Source: Pirellulaceae bacterium
Lineage (GTDB): Bacteria > Planctomycetota > Planctomycetia > Pirellulales > Pirellulaceae
Direction of reading: 5' to 3'
Assembly: GCA_020846515.1 (NCBI GenBank)
Contig: JADLDX010000057.1
Coordinates: 1-6,815 of the forward strand
Length of the DNA: 6,815 nt
A program made the position numbers and the translations under genes. Shown here piece after piece: positions 5,946 through 6,815 of the stretch (its first letter is position 1; each line of letters begins with the position of its first letter). Below the pieces are notes generated by a model that was not told the origin of the DNA, did no database searches, and worked only from the letters and a program-made list of their open reading frames with translations.

Positions 5946-6599
5946 TTGCGATTGCTGGTCGTTGAAGACGAACCTGATTTGCGAAGAGCAGTCGTTCAAG
6001 CGCTTACGGAAGAAAACTTTGCCGTCGATGAAGCCGCCGATGGTGCAGCCGGATTGCACAAGGCGCTGGTCTGGGAATACGATGCCATCGTGCTGGATAT
6101 CATGTTACCAGTCAAGAATGGTTGGCAAGTTCTGGAAGAGTTGCGACGACAAAAGACAACTCCAGTACTTATCTTGACAGCTCGCGATGCGGTCATCGAT
6201 CGCGTTCGTGGGCTGGATGGCGGGGCTGACGATTACCTGGTCAAACCCTTTTCGCTGGTCGAATTGATCGCCAGGATTCGCGCCTTAATTCGCCGCGTGG
6301 CCGGTCAAGCCAGCTCGATTATTGAACTGGGCTCAATCGTCATCAATCTCTCCAACCGCACGGTGACGAAATCGGACGAGGCCATTTCGTTGACGGCGCG
6401 CGAGTATGCACTCCTTGAGTTACTCGCGTTGCATCGCGGCAAGCTCATTACGCGAACCATGATCTATGATCACATCTTTGGAGAAGATGATGACAGTCTT
6501 TCCAACTTAGTCGACGTGCATGTCTCGCATCTGCGCAAGAAGCTCGGCGCGGAATTGATTGAAACTCGGCGCGGACAGGGTTACATCATTCATGATTAA
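5946..6599 (+). CDS. OmpR/PhoB-family response regulator, TTG start
   Basis: This 217-residue protein has the usual length for the family. The receiver domain (about 1-118) has the acidic pair E7-D8, phosphoacceptor D51 in I-V-L-D-I-M-L-P, T78 in P-V-L-I-L-T-A-R-D and K100 in D-D-Y-L-V-K-P-F, so all key residues are present. A winged-helix DNA-binding domain follows (about 126-216) with L-T-A-R-E-Y-A-L-L-E-L-L, the recognition region L-V-D-V-H-V-S-H-L-R-K-K-L, and the wing R-R-G-Q-G-Y-I-I. It should be phosphorylated in the cytoplasm by the kinase encoded next, whose ATG overlaps its end by 8 nt, implying translational coupling. The target genes are unknown. The 35-bp repeats just upstream are a possible, untested site for autoregulation. 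Start: TTG with AAAGGA eight bases ahead. Confidence 0.95.
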   Translation: MRLLVVEDEPDLRRAVVQALTEENFAVDEAADGAAGLHKALVWEYDAIVLDIMLPVKNGWQVLEELRRQKTTPVLILTARDAVIDRVRGLDGGADDYLVKPFSLVELIARIRALIRRVAGQASSIIELGSIVINLSNRTVTKSDEAISLTAREYALLELLALHRGKLITRTMIYDHIFGEDDDSLSNLVDVHVSHLRKKLGAELIETRRGQGYIIHD

Positions 6600-6815
6600 G
6601 TCCCTGCGTCTACGTCTACAGCTGTTCCACGCCATCATATTGGCCGCCGCCGTCGTACTGTTCGCAGTCGCGTTCTATCGTCAATTGCATCGATCAACGA
6701 TGAGTGAAATCGATGCGGAACTGCTCAGTGGTGCGCGAGTTTTGGAAGGCATCTTGCGAAGCGTGCCTCCCATGGCTGGTGAAGAATTCCTGAGGCGTCT
6801 GCCGCTTGACCTTCC
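6592..6815 (+). CDS. Sensor histidine kinase, N-terminal part (runs off the window)
   Basis: ATG 6592 opens a frame that stays open to the right edge (74 codons plus two bases). It overlaps the end of the response regulator gene by 8 nt, the usual arrangement for a cognate kinase. The translation begins M-I-K-S-L-R-L-R-L-Q-L-F-H. A hydrophobic membrane segment follows at about residues 11-29, then a charged extracytoplasmic stretch including S-E-I-D-A-E-L-L-S-G-A-R-V-L-E, as in sensor kinases with a short periplasmic loop. The HAMP, histidine phosphotransfer and ATPase domains would lie beyond the window and cannot be seen. The kinase call therefore rests on gene order and the N-terminal pattern. 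Confidence 0.8.
   Translation, partial: MIKSLRLRLQLFHAIILAAAVVLFAVAFYRQLHRSTMSEIDAELLSGARVLEGILRSVPPMAGEEFLRRLPLDL

Overview
The window looks like chromosomal DNA of a planctomycete, probably Pirellulaceae-like. The pointers are the PQQ-type beta-propeller family with its N-terminal W-x-R-F-R-G-P-N-G-S-G-V-S signature, a YHYH-domain secreted protein, a Gly/Pro-rich EF-hand protein, and CCGGAC/GTCCGG-rich intergenic repeats of a kind I recall from that group. This assignment is inference; no marker gene is present.

Layout. (1) 1-1482, plus strand: the 3' part of a large helical protein with divergent ankyrin-like repeats, open at the left edge. (2) 1547-2980 and 3070-4293, both minus strand: a probable two-gene exported-protein unit. 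The upstream gene encodes a YHYH-domain protein. The downstream gene encodes a membrane-anchored beta-propeller and converges on gene 1. (3) 4294-4773: a gene-poor stretch with three copies of a ~26-bp GATCAGCCGC repeat. The last copy is part of a 55-nt segment that can fold as an almost fully paired four-way cloverleaf. (4) 4774-5616, plus strand: a secreted protein with three EF-hand loops interrupted by phase-locked collagen-like Gly-Pro-X triplets. (5) 5617-5945: a compact 131-bp element with perfect 15-bp terminal inverted repeats, flanked by an 8-bp direct repeat (a MITE-like arrangement), then three tandem 35-bp repeats. (6) 5946-6599 and 6592-6815, plus strand: an OmpR-type response regulator starting at TTG, overlapping by 8 nt a sensor histidine kinase that runs off the right edge.

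The response regulator and kinase almost certainly form one two-component system, with the kinase N-terminus in the membrane. The adjacent EF-hand protein would be outside the cytoplasm. A functional link between it and the kinase is possible but rests only on proximity. The most unusual material is intergenic. The EF-hand gene is bracketed by repeats that share a CGTCCGGTT / AACCGGACG end and point in opposite directions on its two sides.
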